From Micrococcales bacterium (GTDB lineage: Bacteria > Actinomycetota > Actinomycetes > Actinomycetales > Dermatophilaceae): a stretch of 5,673 bases of DNA. Below the pieces are notes generated by a model. The model was not told the DNA's origin. It ran no database searches and saw only the letters and a list, made by a program, of their open reading frames with translations. The first letter of the stretch is position 1. Every line of letters begins with the position of its first letter. Of this stretch, positions 1 through 5,673 are shown piece after piece. The stretch covers positions 1 to 5,673 of the forward strand of contig JAUNUZ010000103.1 in NCBI GenBank assembly GCA_030537915.1. Direction: 5' to 3'. The position numbers and the translations under genes were made by a program.

Positions 1-756
1 GGTGGGGGCTGGCGTGGCGTCTCCCGGGTCGAGAACCGCGATGACCTGCACCGCGCCTACGACGAGTCCGGCCAGATGCTCATGCATCTGCAGGCGACGG
101 TGGACTATGAGAAGTTCGCGCGGGCCCTGACGATCGGGGCCGAGACGATGGTCATGGACTTCCGCCCCGAGAAGCCGATGCACGATCGGTATGCCGTCTC
201 CCACGACTTCCTCTCCCCGCAGGCCGGCGCCGAGTGCGCCGCGATCAGCCGGATCGTCAACGCCTTCTTCTGCTGGGAGTTCAACTCGGCTGAGATGCTC
301 GTCGCCGGCAACGAGGTCTATCCGATCGACTACGCGAATGCCTGCCCGGACGTCGCGCTGACGAGCCTGCACTACTACTTCCCCTGGGCGATGACCGCGC
401 TGGTGCGATGGTCGACCTATTGCGTGGTCAACGGGTGGCACGGCCAGATCGACCTACGCACGAGCAAGTACTTCGACATCGCGGACGACCCGGACCGCAC
501 CTACGAGGACAAGATCGCCGGCTATCTCGAGCTCGCCGACGCCCACTTCGAGAACGACCGCTACCAGCAGTGGTGCGCGGACTACCTGCCGCACGTGCCC
601 GAGGTCGTGCACGACTGGGTCACCAGTTCTGACTTCGATCGTCTGCTGCACGAGACCGTCGTCGCGACCTATCCGGCGCACGAGCACGAGCAGTTCCTCG
701 CGCACTTCCGAGGGCTGCTCGGGCTGTGGGCGAGCCAGAACAACCCAGCGGCATGA
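1..756 (+). CDS. ATP-grasp-like protein of unknown substrate, C-terminal part (5' end outside window)
   Basis: The frame is open from base 1 to the TGA at 754-756, giving 251 residues without the N-terminus. An ATG at 76 exists, but the 25 codons before it encode GGGWRGVSRV and continue the same protein, so the gene starts upstream. That glycine-rich stretch resembles the flexible nucleotide-covering loop of ATP-grasp enzymes. About 100 residues on, WEFNSAEML and then VYPIDYANACPD look like the acidic/Asn metal-binding end of the fold (D-x-x-N). Such enzymes use ATP to activate a carboxylate as an acylphosphate and join it to an amine or thiol; the substrate cannot be read here. The last ~130 residues form an acidic, probably helical tail rich in Trp, Tyr and His. 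No signal peptide or membrane segment is visible in this part. It converges on the permease gene, with the hairpin at 835-880 between them. Family assignment is moderate; function is unknown. Confidence 0.72.
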   Translation, partial: GGGWRGVSRVENRDDLHRAYDESGQMLMHLQATVDYEKFARALTIGAETMVMDFRPEKPMHDRYAVSHDFLSPQAGAECAAISRIVNAFFCWEFNSAEMLVAGNEVYPIDYANACPDVALTSLHYYFPWAMTALVRWSTYCVVNGWHGQIDLRTSKYFDIADDPDRTYEDKIAGYLELADAHFENDRYQQWCADYLPHVPEVVHDWVTSSDFDRLLHETVVATYPAHEHEQFLAHFRGLLGLWASQNNPAA

Positions 757-820
757 GCGACCGCCTCTGCCGCCCCACCTGAGTCGGGGCCCGCAGTCGG
801 CCGCCGGCGTCGACGCGGCT

Positions 821-832
821 GGGGGATCCCCC
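821..832. repeat. 12-bp perfect palindrome (G5-AT-C5)
   Basis: GGGGGATCCCCC is self-complementary and lies three bases left of the larger terminator hairpin, in the convergent gap. It has no loop, so it is unlikely to fold alone in RNA. It follows the terminator hairpin in the minus-strand transcript. Probably a by-product of GC-rich intergenic sequence; no function is assigned. Confidence 0.4.
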
Positions 833-834
833 GG

Positions 835-880
835 CAAAGGCCGCGGCCCCCTCGCTGAGGCGAGGGGGCCGCTGCCTTTG
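835..880. terminator. Strong symmetric hairpin, probable bidirectional terminator
   Basis: The left arm (835-855) and right arm (860-880) pair over 21 positions with one mismatch (C842 against T873) around a 4-base TGAG loop. The arms end in CAAAGG and CCTTTG, so the stem ends with a short U run in either transcript direction. It lies 78 bases after the stop of the plus-strand ATP-grasp gene and 9 bases after the stop of the minus-strand permease, which fits a shared factor-independent terminator. No long T tract follows the stem on either side, as is common in high-GC actinobacteria. The rest of the 757-889 gap shows no open gene. Confidence 0.85.
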
Positions 881-889
881 CGTCCTGGT

Positions 890-2407
890 TCAGTGGCGAC
901 CGGAGTAGTCGATCGCCGGGATGTCGTCCTTGCCCTGGGCCAGACGCGACTTCTTGACGCCGTAGATGAAGTAGATGATCAGGCCCACGACCATCCACGC
1001 GATGAAGCGCACCCAGGTCTCGGCCGGCAGCGTCAACATGAGGTAGAAGGCGACGGCGGCGGCGAGCCACGGCACGAACGGGCTGCCGGGGACCTTGAAC
1101 GACCGCTTGAGGTCGGGGCGGGACTTGCGCAGGATAGGGACGGCGAGCGAGACGAGCGTGAACGCGGCCAGAGTGCCGATGTTCACCATCTCCTCCAGCT
1201 TCCCCACCGGCGTGAAGGCCGCGATGCAGGCGACGACGGCGCCGATGATGAGGTTGATCCGGACCGGGGTGCCGGTCTTGAGATTGGTCCGGGCGAGCGA
1301 AGGCGGCAGGAGCCAGTCGCGGGACATCGCGAAGACGACGCGGGACGCGCCGATCAGCAGCGTCATGACGACAGTCGTGAGACCGGCAACCGCCCCGGCG
1401 GAAATCAGCGTCGCGTAACCGGGCTTGCCGACATGCTCGAAGGCCGTCGCCAGCGACGCCTCGGTCGAGATCTCGTTGTAGGGGATCATGCCCGTGATGA
1501 CCAGCGTGACTGCGCAGTAGAGGACCGTGCAGATGATGAGCGAGGCGATGATGCCCACCGGCAGGTCGCGCTGCGGGTTCTTCGCCTCCTCCGCGGTCGT
1601 CGCGACGACGTCGAAGCCGATGTAGGCGAAGAAGACCAGCGACGCGCCGGCGAGGATCCCACCGACACCGAAGGTCGTCGGGGTCATCCCGAACATGGTC
1701 TGCAGTAGCGGCGCGGTCCACACGCTGCCGCCCATCTCGGCCGCAGGCTGGGCCGGTGGGATGAACGGCGTGTAGTTCGCCGTGTTGATGAAGCTGATGC
1801 CCGCGAAGATGACGAAGAGCACGATGAAGATCTTGATGGCGACAAGCACGAGGTTGACGCGCATCGACTCCTTGATGCCGAACGCCACGAGCGCGGTGAG
1901 CACGACGACGAGCAGCAGCGCGGGCAGGTCGAAGTGCGAACCGTAGGAGATCACCTCCGGCAACTCGATGCCGAGGTGTCCGAGGAAGACCCCTACGTAG
2001 GCCGACCAGCCCTGCGCGACGACGCTGGCGCCGAGCATGAGCTCGAGCAGCAGGTCCCAACCGATGATCCAGGCGACGAACTCACCCAGAGTGGCGTAGG
2101 AGAACGTGTACGCCGAGCCCGAGACCGGCACCGTCGAGGCGAACTCGGCGTAGCAGAGGGCGGCGAGACCGCAGCAGAACGCCGCGACGATGAAGCTGAT
2201 GAGGATGGCGGGTCCGGCGACCGTCGCCGCGGCCCGGCCGGTCAGCGTGAAGATGCCGGCCCCGATGATGACACCGACGCCGAACACCGTCAGATCGAGG
2301 GCGGTCAGCCGCTTCTTGAGCGCATACTCCGACTCCTCGGTCTCGGCGATCGACTCCTCGATCGACTTCGTCCGGAAGATTCCGGCACTGCGACGCTTGC
2401 TATCCAC
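890..2407 (-). CDS. APC-superfamily amino acid permease (cationic amino acid transporter-like)
   Basis: Full-length membrane transporter of 505 residues, the usual size for bacterial members of the amino acid-polyamine-organocation superfamily. It begins with GTG at 2407, chosen because AAAGGGG lies six bases upstream and no earlier start is present. A charged cytoplasmic tail (about 1-35) ends in ALKKRLTALDLT, followed by the substrate-binding first membrane helix with GVGVIIGAGIFTLTG (about 43-57). The sequence after the sixth helix, FFAYIGFDVVATTAEEAKNP (about 259-278), is typical of the CAT-like branch and of YfnA-type permeases. I count about twelve hydrophobic segments, ending near IAWMVVGLIIYFIYGV with a short polar tail. 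It should import amino acids using a proton or sodium gradient; the substrate cannot be decided from sequence. It is divergent from the YyaL-like gene and convergent with the ATP-grasp gene, so probably transcribed alone. No frameshift or missing motif is visible. Confidence 0.93.
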   Translation of the reverse strand: MDSKRRSAGIFRTKSIEESIAETEESEYALKKRLTALDLTVFGVGVIIGAGIFTLTGRAAATVAGPAILISFIVAAFCCGLAALCYAEFASTVPVSGSAYTFSYATLGEFVAWIIGWDLLLELMLGASVVAQGWSAYVGVFLGHLGIELPEVISYGSHFDLPALLLVVVLTALVAFGIKESMRVNLVLVAIKIFIVLFVIFAGISFINTANYTPFIPPAQPAAEMGGSVWTAPLLQTMFGMTPTTFGVGGILAGASLVFFAYIGFDVVATTAEEAKNPQRDLPVGIIASLIICTVLYCAVTLVITGMIPYNEISTEASLATAFEHVGKPGYATLISAGAVAGLTTVVMTLLIGASRVVFAMSRDWLLPPSLARTNLKTGTPVRINLIIGAVVACIAAFTPVGKLEEMVNIGTLAAFTLVSLAVPILRKSRPDLKRSFKVPGSPFVPWLAAAVAFYLMLTLPAETWVRFIAWMVVGLIIYFIYGVKKSRLAQGKDDIPAIDYSGRH

Positions 2408-2413
2408 CTTCGG

Positions 2414-2420
2414 CCCCTTT
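2414..2420 (-). promoter_or_regulatory. Ribosome binding site of the permease gene
   Basis: On the minus strand AAAGGGG is followed by CCGAAG and the GTG start at 2407, a spacing of six bases. This purine-rich match to the 16S anti-Shine-Dalgarno sequence fixes the GTG as the start. Confidence 0.7.
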
Positions 2421-2433
2421 CGCTATGGCCTGG

Positions 2434-2450
2434 CGACGTCCAGTCGACGT
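2434..2450. repeat. Two CGACGT copies spaced 11 bp, upstream of the permease
   Basis: CGACGT occurs at 2434-2439 and again at 2445-2450, one helical turn apart, within the untranslated leader or promoter region of the permease. The first copy lies within the palindrome GACGTC. Repeats one turn apart can mark a regulator-binding site, but six-base copies arise easily by chance in this composition. Confidence 0.25.
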
Positions 2451-2523
2451 ATGGACCGACACGCTAGGGGGACATGGTGCCAGAGCGCCAGAAAACGGCC
2501 CGACACGCCCGGAACTCGAGTGA

Positions 2524-2541
2524 CCGGCCGGCGCCGGCCGG
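2524..2541. repeat. 18-bp perfect palindrome in the divergent promoter region
   Basis: Two 9-base arms, CCGGCCGGC and its exact complement, meet without a spacer. Flanking GAC (2522-2524) and GTC (2543-2545) allow a slightly longer imperfect structure. It lies about midway between the permease start (2407) and the YyaL-like start (2606), where both promoters must be. It could be an operator, a hairpin in a leader RNA, or a chance product of CCGG-rich sequence. No known operator consensus is recognised. Apart from the sites listed, the 2408-2605 gap shows no gene. Confidence 0.45.
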
Positions 2542-2592
2542 GGTCCTTCGGTGGGCCCAAGGTCGTTCGCGGAGCCCGTCGGAGGCGACCCG

Positions 2593-2598
2593 TACGGT
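2593..2598 (+). promoter_or_regulatory. Possible -10 element for leaderless transcription of the YyaL-like gene
   Basis: TACGGT fits the TANNNT form of actinobacterial -10 elements and ends seven bases before the ATG at 2606, a spacing that would place transcription start at the A of the start codon. Leaderless mRNAs are common in actinobacteria. The region immediately before the ATG has only a weak ribosome site (GGTGG at 2596-2600), and a GGAGG at 2581-2585 is too far away. No good -35 box is visible. Confidence 0.25.
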
Positions 2599-2605
2599 GG
2601 CTTAC

Positions 2606-3214
2606 ATGTCCAACCGCCTGCGCGATGCCACGAGCCCGTACCTGCGCCAGCACGCCGACAACCCCGTCGACTGGTGGCCGTGGTCCGTGGCGGCATTCGA
2701 CGAGGCACGACGGCGTGACGTACCCGTCCTCCTCTCGGTCGGCTATGCGGCCTGCCACTGGTGTCATGTCATGGCCCACGAATCGTTCGAGGACGAGCAG
2801 GTGGCGCAGGTACTGGGTGCCGACTACGTCGCGATCAAGGTGGACCGCGAGGAGCGACCCGACATCGACGCCGTCTACATGAGCGCGACAACGGCGTTGA
2901 CCGGCAGCGGCGGCTGGCCGATGACGTGCGTGCTCACGCCAGACGGCGCCCCCTTCTACGCCGGCACCTACTTCCCCAAGACTCAGTTCCTGCAGGTACT
3001 GGCGGCCGTTACCTCGGCTTGGCGGGACAAGCGCGCGGACATCGATCGCAGCGCAGAGCAGATCACGCAGGCGTTGCGCCAGCTCCAAGTGCACGAGGGC
3101 GCCCCCGGGGCGCCACTGGATGCCGAGGCGCTCGACCGCTGTGAGGACGTCATCGCGGACACCCACGACTGGTCCGAAGGCGGCTTCGGCACAGCGCCGA
3201 AGTTCCCGCCGTAG
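2606..3214 (+). CDS. YyaL-like protein, N-terminal thioredoxin (DUF255) fragment
   Basis: A 202-residue fragment ended by the amber codon. It carries the family signature [17 protein letters not shown] (about 10-26), the redox-type motif C50-H-W-C53 in [14 protein letters not shown], then [14 protein letters not shown] (about 75-88), [13 protein letters not shown] (about 102-114) and PFYAGTYFP (about 116-124). These place it in the thioredoxin-like fold with a CxxC pair able to form a disulphide, though enzymatic activity of the family is not established. No signal peptide is seen, so it should be cytoplasmic. The fragment holds the whole thioredoxin-like domain plus a linker and the start of the first barrel hairpin ([12 protein letters not shown], about 191-202). 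It might therefore fold partly on its own if no read-through occurs, with an exposed tail. Confidence 0.8.
   Translation: MSNRLRDATSPYLRQHADNPVDWWPWSVAAFDEARRRDVPVLLSVGYAACHWCHVMAHESFEDEQVAQVLGADYVAIKVDREERPDIDAVYMSATTALTGSGGWPMTCVLTPDGAPFYAGTYFPKTQFLQVLAAVTSAWRDKRADIDRSAEQITQALRQLQVHEGAPGAPLDAEALDRCEDVIADTHDWSEGGFGTAPKFPP
3212..3214 (+). other. In-frame amber stop inside the YyaL-like gene
   Basis: CCG-CCG-TAG-ATG-GTC reads Pro-Pro-stop-Met-Val in the frame of the conserved protein on both sides. TAG directly abuts an ATG, a geometry that can permit reinitiation by a terminating ribosome. No ribosome site lies before this ATG, so independent initiation looks weak. The serine normally expected here is based on recalled family sequences, not an alignment. 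Confidence 0.85.
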
Positions 3215-4648
3215 ATGGTCCTGGAGTGGCTGCTGCGCCACCACGCCCGCACGGGTACACCGCGGGCCCTGCAGATGGTCCAGGTCACGGGCGAAGCGAT
3301 GGCGCGCGGCGGTGTCTTCGACCAGCTCGCGGGCGGCTTCGCCCGCTATGGCGTCGACGCGCGCTGGGTCGTGCCGCACTTCGAGAAGATGCTTTACGAC
3401 AACGCCCAGCTGCTCGCGGTCTACCTGCACCTTTGGCGCGCGACGGGCACTGGGTGGGCCCGGCGGGTCGCCGACCAGACGGCCGACTTCCTCCTCGCCG
3501 ATCTGAGAACCCCCGAGGACGGATTCGCCTCGGCCTTGGACGCCGACACCGTCATCGACGGCCGCAGCGTGGAGGGCTACACCTACGCCTGGACGCCGCA
3601 GCAGCTGCGCGACGCGCTGGGATGCGAGGAGGGGGCGCGGGCCGCGGGGCTGCTGGGGGTGACCGACGACGGCACCTTCGAGCACGGCACCTCGACCTTG
3701 CAGCTGCGCCTTGAGCCCGCGGCCGGTGAGGAGGCGCAGTGGTGGGCCCGGACACGCGCCCGGTTGCGGGGCGTGCGCGACAACAGGCCCCAGCCCGCCC
3801 GCGACGACAAGGTGGTCGCGGCGTGGAACGGCATGGCGATCGGGGCGCTGGCCGAGGCCGGTGCGCTGCTCGATCGGCCCGAGCTCGTGAAGGCCGCCCG
3901 GGCGGCAGCGGAGTTCGTGCTGCGCGTCCACCTCGTCGACGGGCGGCTGCGGCGGACCTCGCGCGACGGGGTGGTCGGGAGCGCAGCGGGGGTGGCCGAC
4001 GACTACGGCAACCTTGCCACCGGGCTGCTAACGCTGCACCAGGTGGACGGCGACCCGCGGTGGCTCGCGGCCGCCGGCCGGCTCCTGGATGTGGCGCTGG
4101 ACCACTTCCGCGCTGACGACGGCGGCTTCTACGACACTGCCGACGACGCCGACCTGCTCGTGCTCCGACCGCGTGGCGCGACGGACAACGCCGAGCCGAG
4201 CGGTCAATCCGCTCTGGCCGCTGCGCTGCTCACCTATGGAGAGCTGATGGCCTCGACACAGCACATCGACGCGGCCACGCAAGCGATCGCGTGCGCCGCG
4301 ACGATCGCGACGGCGGCCCCGCGCTTCGCCGGGTGGAGTTTGGCGACGGCCGAGGCCCTGCTCGACGGGCCACGCCAGGTAGCGATCGTGCACGCGGGGG
4401 CCGAGCCCGACGCAGCCGCCCGAGAGCTCATCGCGGTCGCGCGAGCGGCGGCGGCGCCCGGGCTCGTGGTGACCCAGGGACCCGTCGGGGCACCGGGCGT
4501 GCCTGCGCTCGCGGATCGACCGCTCGTCGGTGGCGCGGCCGCGGCCTATGTCTGCCGCGGGACTCTCTGTCAGGCGCCGATCACTGGCCCGCAGGAGCTA
4601 CGCGCTGCGCTCGCCCGGGACACAGGGCGGGGCGTTCGCCCGGGCTGA
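3215..4648 (+). CDS. YyaL-like protein, C-terminal (alpha/alpha)-barrel fragment
   Basis: 477 codons from the ATG right after the amber stop to TGA at 4646-4648. Conserved family blocks are all present in order: GGVFDQLAGGFARYGVDARW and PHFEKMLYDNAQLL (about residues 32-69 of the fragment), GFASALDADT with VEGYTYAWTP, DDKVVAAWNGMAIGALAEAG, DDYGNLATGLL, RGATDNAEPSGQSA, and the terminal YVCRGTLCQAPIT with its two cysteines. The fold is expected to be an (alpha/alpha)6 barrel related to sugar epimerases and glycosidases; a sugar substrate has not been shown for this family. Without the N-terminal part it lacks the first helix-loop of the barrel ([11 protein letters not shown]). Intact codon use and motifs argue against long decay. 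It converges on the TauE/SafE gene across 185 bases. Confidence 0.78.
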   Translation: MVLEWLLRHHARTGTPRALQMVQVTGEAMARGGVFDQLAGGFARYGVDARWVVPHFEKMLYDNAQLLAVYLHLWRATGTGWARRVADQTADFLLADLRTPEDGFASALDADTVIDGRSVEGYTYAWTPQQLRDALGCEEGARAAGLLGVTDDGTFEHGTSTLQLRLEPAAGEEAQWWARTRARLRGVRDNRPQPARDDKVVAAWNGMAIGALAEAGALLDRPELVKAARAAAEFVLRVHLVDGRLRRTSRDGVVGSAAGVADDYGNLATGLLTLHQVDGDPRWLAAAGRLLDVALDHFRADDGGFYDTADDADLLVLRPRGATDNAEPSGQSALAAALLTYGELMASTQHIDAATQAIACAATIATAAPRFAGWSLATAEALLDGPRQVAIVHAGAEPDAAARELIAVARAAAAPGLVVTQGPVGAPGVPALADRPLVGGAAAAYVCRGTLCQAPITGPQELRAALARDTGRGVRPG

Positions 4649-4687
4649 GCGGCGGATGCGCCCAAGCCCTCGGCGCGCGCTGCTGAC

Positions 4688-4722
4688 GCGACAGGCAGGA
4701 GGGGCACACCGATCCCTGTCGC
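4688..4722. terminator. Weak inverted repeat, possible terminator after the YyaL-like gene
   Basis: GCGACAGG (4688-4695) and CCTGTCGC (4715-4722) are exact complements around a 19-base loop, 40 bases after the stop of the YyaL-like gene. The loop is long and no T tract follows, so this is a weak candidate. It is the most compact inverted repeat I see in the 4649-4833 convergent gap, which otherwise holds no gene. Confidence 0.3.
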
Positions 4723-4751
4723 CCGAACAGGCCGCCACCCTCGCACGGTGT

Positions 4752-4828
4752 CTACCGGCTCACCCAGCAATGACGTGGCCCGCCCCACCGACTCGCAGGC
4801 ACGCGACGCTCTTGCCAGAAGCCGGTAG
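4752..4828. repeat. 9-bp inverted repeat spanning the end of the convergent gap
   Basis: CTACCGGCT (4752-4760) and AGCCGGTAG (4820-4828) are exact complements 59 bases apart, the right copy ending six bases from the TauE/SafE stop codon. The wide spacing makes a simple terminator unlikely. No target duplication or transposase is present, so I do not call a mobile element. Confidence 0.3.
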
Positions 4829-4833
4829 GGCGC

Positions 4834-5667
4834 CTAGGTGAGCTGGACGATGAGGTCGTACCCGAGCTTGATAATGAAGGTGCTGACGACGATGACGAAG
4901 ACGATCCGCACGAAGCCGTGACCTCGTGCCACCGCGGTCCGGGCCCCGAGATAACCCCCGAGCACATTCGCCGCGCCCATGAGCAGGCCGATGTGCCAGA
5001 GGACTGCCCCGGCGGGGATGAAGACGACGAGTGCCGCGAGGTTCGTCGCCAGGTTCGCAATCTTCGCCTTCGCGCTCGCCTCAATGAACGCATAGCCGGT
5101 GACGCCGACGAGAGCGAAGACGAAGAAAGACCCGGTCCCCGGGCCCAGCACCCCGTCGTAGAGCCCGATCAGCAACCCGATGAAGACCGCCACCCCGGTG
5201 TGCTTGCGGCCGTCGAAGCGCAGCGCGGTTTGGCTGCCCATGCGCGGCTTGAGCAATGTGTAGGCACCGACGACCACAAGCACGAGCAGGATGATGGGCG
5301 TGAACGCCTCCTTGGAGATGGAGTGCGCCAGGCTCGCACCGACCATCGATCCCGCAAAGGCTGCCGCGGCCAGCGGTATCGCGGTGCGCAGGTCGGGGCG
5401 CACCCTTCGGAAGTAGGTGATCGAGCTCGCCGTCGTGCCGCAGATGGACGCGAGCTTGTTCGTCGCGAGCAGCTGCACCGGCACCGCGCCGGGGAGCGCG
5501 ATGACGAGGGCGGGTAGCTGGATGAGGCCGCCCCCGCCCACCACCGCGTCGACCCAGCCCGCGAGCAGCGCCGAGAGGACCAGGAGGGCGAGCGTGCCCG
5601 GCTCCACCACCGGGGTCGCGGCCGCGGCGAGCTGCTGGAGGGTGGCCAAACCCTGCGTCATCGGCAC
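4834..5667 (-). CDS. TauE/SafE (TSUP) family membrane transporter, YfcA-like
   Basis: 277 residues, the usual length for this family, with about eight hydrophobic segments and stop TAG at 4834-4836. The first repeat carries GWVDAVVGGGGLIQLPAL (about 37-54) and LLATNKLASICGTTASSITY (about 66-85). The second carries GLLIGLYDGVLGPGTGSFF (about 164-182) and KAKIANLATNLAAL (about 200-213). These paired motifs are the mark of TSUP proteins, which are thought to move sulphur-containing anions such as sulphite, sulphoacetate or sulpholactate, or other small organic anions; many members are uncharacterised, and the substrate here is unknown. The start is uncertain: GTG at 5667 and ATG at 5661 are both in frame, and the frame stays open to the window edge, so more N-terminal codons or the promoter may lie outside. 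Before the ATG, GAAGGTG sits only three bases away, a poor ribosome site. It is transcribed toward the YyaL-like gene. Confidence 0.9.
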   Translation of the reverse strand: MPMTQGLATLQQLAAAATPVVEPGTLALLVLSALLAGWVDAVVGGGGLIQLPALVIALPGAVPVQLLATNKLASICGTTASSITYFRRVRPDLRTAIPLAAAAFAGSMVGASLAHSISKEAFTPIILLVLVVVGAYTLLKPRMGSQTALRFDGRKHTGVAVFIGLLIGLYDGVLGPGTGSFFVFALVGVTGYAFIEASAKAKIANLATNLAALVVFIPAGAVLWHIGLLMGAANVLGGYLGARTAVARGHGFVRIVFVIVVSTFIIKLGYDLIVQLT

Positions 5668-5673
5668 CTTCGA

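Larger units (their letters stand above)
2606..4648 (+). pseudogene. YyaL/DUF255 (COG1331) gene interrupted by an in-frame amber codon
   Basis: Both halves lie in one reading frame, separated only by TAG at 3212-3214; together they would be a 680-residue product, the normal size for YyaL-type proteins (relatives include mammalian SPATA20). Domain order is intact: N-terminal thioredoxin-like DUF255 domain, then an (alpha/alpha)-barrel domain like that of N-acylglucosamine 2-epimerases. The stop falls inside [22 protein letters not shown], where family members, as I recall them, read PPSMVLE; a single C-to-A change in a TCG serine codon would produce it. No other frameshift or stop is seen in the following 477 codons, so the lesion is very recent, tolerated, or a sequence error. 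The cellular role of the family is poorly defined. The start at 2606 is preferred to an in-frame ATG at 2474 because [24 protein letters not shown] matches the usual N-terminus of the family. Confidence 0.8.

Noticed and set aside
878..1708. 276-codon plus-strand frame antisense to the permease
   Set aside because: Extreme Arg/Asp/Glu content is typical of a frame opposite a membrane protein; no supporting ribosome site or domain.
669..2060. 463-codon minus-strand frame overlapping the permease in another frame
   Set aside because: Composition is dominated by Arg, Ala, Gly and His, it has no motif, and it runs through the terminator hairpin; a shadow of the permease gene.
2474..2605. 44-codon N-terminal extension of the YyaL-like protein from ATG 2474
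   Set aside because: The extension has no family similarity and crosses the palindrome; the family's N-terminus begins right at the ATG at 2606.
3212..3214. Genetic recoding of TAG, for example as pyrrolysine
   Set aside because: The expected residue is serine, the other genes use normal stops including a TAG terminator for the TauE/SafE gene, and no recoding machinery is in view.
2423..3931. 502-codon open frame on the minus strand, antisense to the YyaL-like gene
   Set aside because: Its translation is Arg/Gly/Val/His-rich with no recognisable domain, while the plus strand encodes a clear conserved family. Long antisense frames are expected in high-GC DNA.
4918..5517. 199-codon plus-strand frame antisense to the TauE/SafE gene
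   Set aside because: Charged, low-complexity translation without motif, opposite a well-supported membrane protein.
1..5673. CRISPR array, transposon, prophage or defence cassette
   Set aside because: No regularly spaced repeats, transposase, integrase, phage or nuclease genes are seen on either strand; composition is uniform along the window.

Overview
The window is GC-rich and has codon use strongly biased to G/C in the third position. Two of its genes start with GTG, and the proteins resemble those of high-GC Gram-positive bacteria. I infer an actinobacterium (Actinomycetota), possibly of the Micrococcales; no marker gene here fixes the genus.

Four genes alternate in direction (+, -, +, -), so each is probably its own transcription unit. 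From left to right they are: (1) the C-terminal 251 codons of an ATP-grasp-type ligase-like protein of unknown substrate, entering from the left edge and ending at 756; (2) a complete amino acid permease of the APC superfamily, cationic amino acid transporter-like, on the minus strand (2407 to 890); (3) a YyaL/DUF255 (COG1331) protein, a thioredoxin-like domain followed by an (alpha/alpha)-barrel domain, on the plus strand (2606 to 4648); (4) a TauE/SafE (TSUP) family membrane transporter on the minus strand (5667 to 4834), whose start lies at the very right edge.

The gaps follow from this layout. The convergent gap between genes 1 and 2 holds a very strong, nearly symmetric hairpin (835-880) that can serve as a two-way terminator. 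The divergent gap between genes 2 and 3 holds the permease ribosome binding site, an 18-bp perfect palindrome and a possible leaderless promoter for gene 3. The convergent gap between genes 3 and 4 holds only weaker inverted repeats.

The most notable observation is that the YyaL/DUF255 gene is split by an in-frame amber codon (TAG, 3212-3214). It sits inside a conserved motif, where related proteins as I recall them carry serine, and the reading frame continues intact for 477 codons from an ATG that directly abuts the stop. This may be a point nonsense mutation, a sequencing error, or a gene now made as two chains. I see no CRISPR array, mobile element, RNA gene, toxin-antitoxin pair or defence cassette, and no convincing evidence of a new multi-gene system. 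The genes look like ordinary chromosomal genes without an obvious shared pathway.
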